Shown here: piece after piece, positions 5,638 through 6,035 of the stretch
Layout of the letters: each line of letters begins with the position of its first letter
How positions within the stretch are numbered: position 1 is the first letter of the stretch
Origin: JAUWCW01 sp030609125 [NCBI: Candidatus Rokuibacteriota bacterium]
GTDB lineage: Bacteria; JAUVQV01
DNA: 6,035 nucleotides
Direction of reading: 5' to 3'
NCBI GenBank assembly: GCA_030609125.1
Contig: JAUWCW010000130.1
Span: forward strand, 1 to 6,035
Made by a program: the position numbers and the translations under genes
The notes under the pieces: model-generated
The model's input: the letters and a program-made list of their open reading frames with translations, nothing else
The model's database searches: none
Told to the model about the DNA's origin: nothing

Positions 5638-6035
5638 TCTTCGCCTGCCGCTCCGCCCCCGACTGAAAAAACAGTCCTCCCTCCGACCAGGGTCCGCTCC
5701 ACCCTGCCCCTCAGGCTCCAGCCCGCAAAGGGCGTGTTGCGTCCCTTGGAGCGGAAGGCAGCGGGATCCACGGTCCACTCCCTCTCCGGGTCGACCACGA
5801 CAAGGTCGGCGGGCGCTCCCGGCTGGAGGCTCCCTCCGGGCACCCCCAGAACCTTCGCCGGCGCCGCCGTCAGCGCCTCCACGGCCCGCGCGAGGGGCAG
5901 GAGACCTTCATCCACCAGCTTGAGGATGAGCCCCAGGGCGGTCTCGAGGCCCACCAGGCCGAAGGCCGCGCTCTGGTAGTCCACTTCCTTTTCCACGGGG
6001 CTGTGGGGTGCGTGGTCGGTGGCGACCGCGTCGAT
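5634..6035 (-). CDS. pyrC: Dihydroorotase, class I, C-terminal part, cut by the window edge
   Basis: Dihydroorotase cyclises carbamoyl aspartate to dihydroorotate, the third step of pyrimidine synthesis. The last 133 residues are present; a full class I enzyme is about 425-430, so roughly 295 are missing beyond the right edge. The fragment opens with DAVATDHAPHSP, in which Asp (residue 7 of the fragment) is the conserved catalytic and metal-site residue. SAAFGLVGLETALGL, the ALTAAPAKVLGVPGGSLQPGAPADLVVVDP segment and the closing SKGRNTPFAGWSLRGRVERTLVGGR are standard for the family. Its TGA overlaps the pyrK ATG by 4 nt, placing it upstream in the same operon. An internal ATG-like start near 5996 is not the real start, because the reading frame continues with conserved active-site sequence to the window edge. 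Confidence 0.93.
   Translation of the reverse strand: MDAVATDHAPHSPVEKEVDYQSAAFGLVGLETALGLILKLVDEGLLPLARAVEALTAAPAKVLGVPGGSLQPGAPADLVVVDPEREWTVDPAAFRSKGRNTPFAGWSLRGRVERTLVGGRTVFSVGGGAAGEE

Overview
This is a compact, G+C-rich, ordinary bacterial chromosomal window with seven protein genes, two of them cut by the window edges. Gene content and order (AI-2E permease / miaA divergent pair, a CsgG-type lipoprotein, and pyrC-pyrK-pyrD with a class 1B dihydroorotate dehydrogenase) suggest a Gram-negative, probably anaerobic bacterium. My best guess is a deltaproteobacterium in the old sense (Desulfobacterota, for example Syntrophia-like). That placement is inference from gene style; nothing in the window proves it.

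Left part (1-657): the 5' portion of an AI-2E/PerM family permease runs leftwards off the window. It diverges from miaA, and the roughly 90-base gap between them holds a perfect 7-bp inverted repeat, an 11-bp-phased direct repeat and candidate -10 elements.

Middle part (658-3933, + strand): miaA (tRNA A37 dimethylallyltransferase) is followed by a three-gene unit: a CsgG/HfaB-type lipoprotein, an exported FlgT-like two-domain protein, and a CDP-alcohol phosphatidyltransferase. The three genes are tightly packed (a 10-nt gap, then a 4-nt TTGA overlap). Just ahead of them, inside the last codons of miaA, lies an excellent sigma70-type promoter (TTGACA, 18-bp spacer, TAGAAT). The unit can therefore be expressed independently of miaA. 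Its theme is the envelope: an outer-membrane lipoprotein, a periplasmic protein and a phospholipid enzyme.

Right part (3947-6035, - strand): pyrC, pyrK and pyrD follow one another with a 4-nt ATGA overlap and a 7-nt overlap. They encode consecutive steps of pyrimidine synthesis: dihydroorotase, then the electron-transfer and catalytic subunits of NAD-linked dihydroorotate dehydrogenase. The pyr unit and the envelope unit converge with only 13 bp between their stop codons and no evident terminator.

I found no mobile element, CRISPR array, tRNA, rRNA, toxin-antitoxin pair or defence gene. The least explained part is the CsgG-like/FlgT-like pair, which has no curli or flagellar genes beside it in this window. 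I see no convincing new system here.
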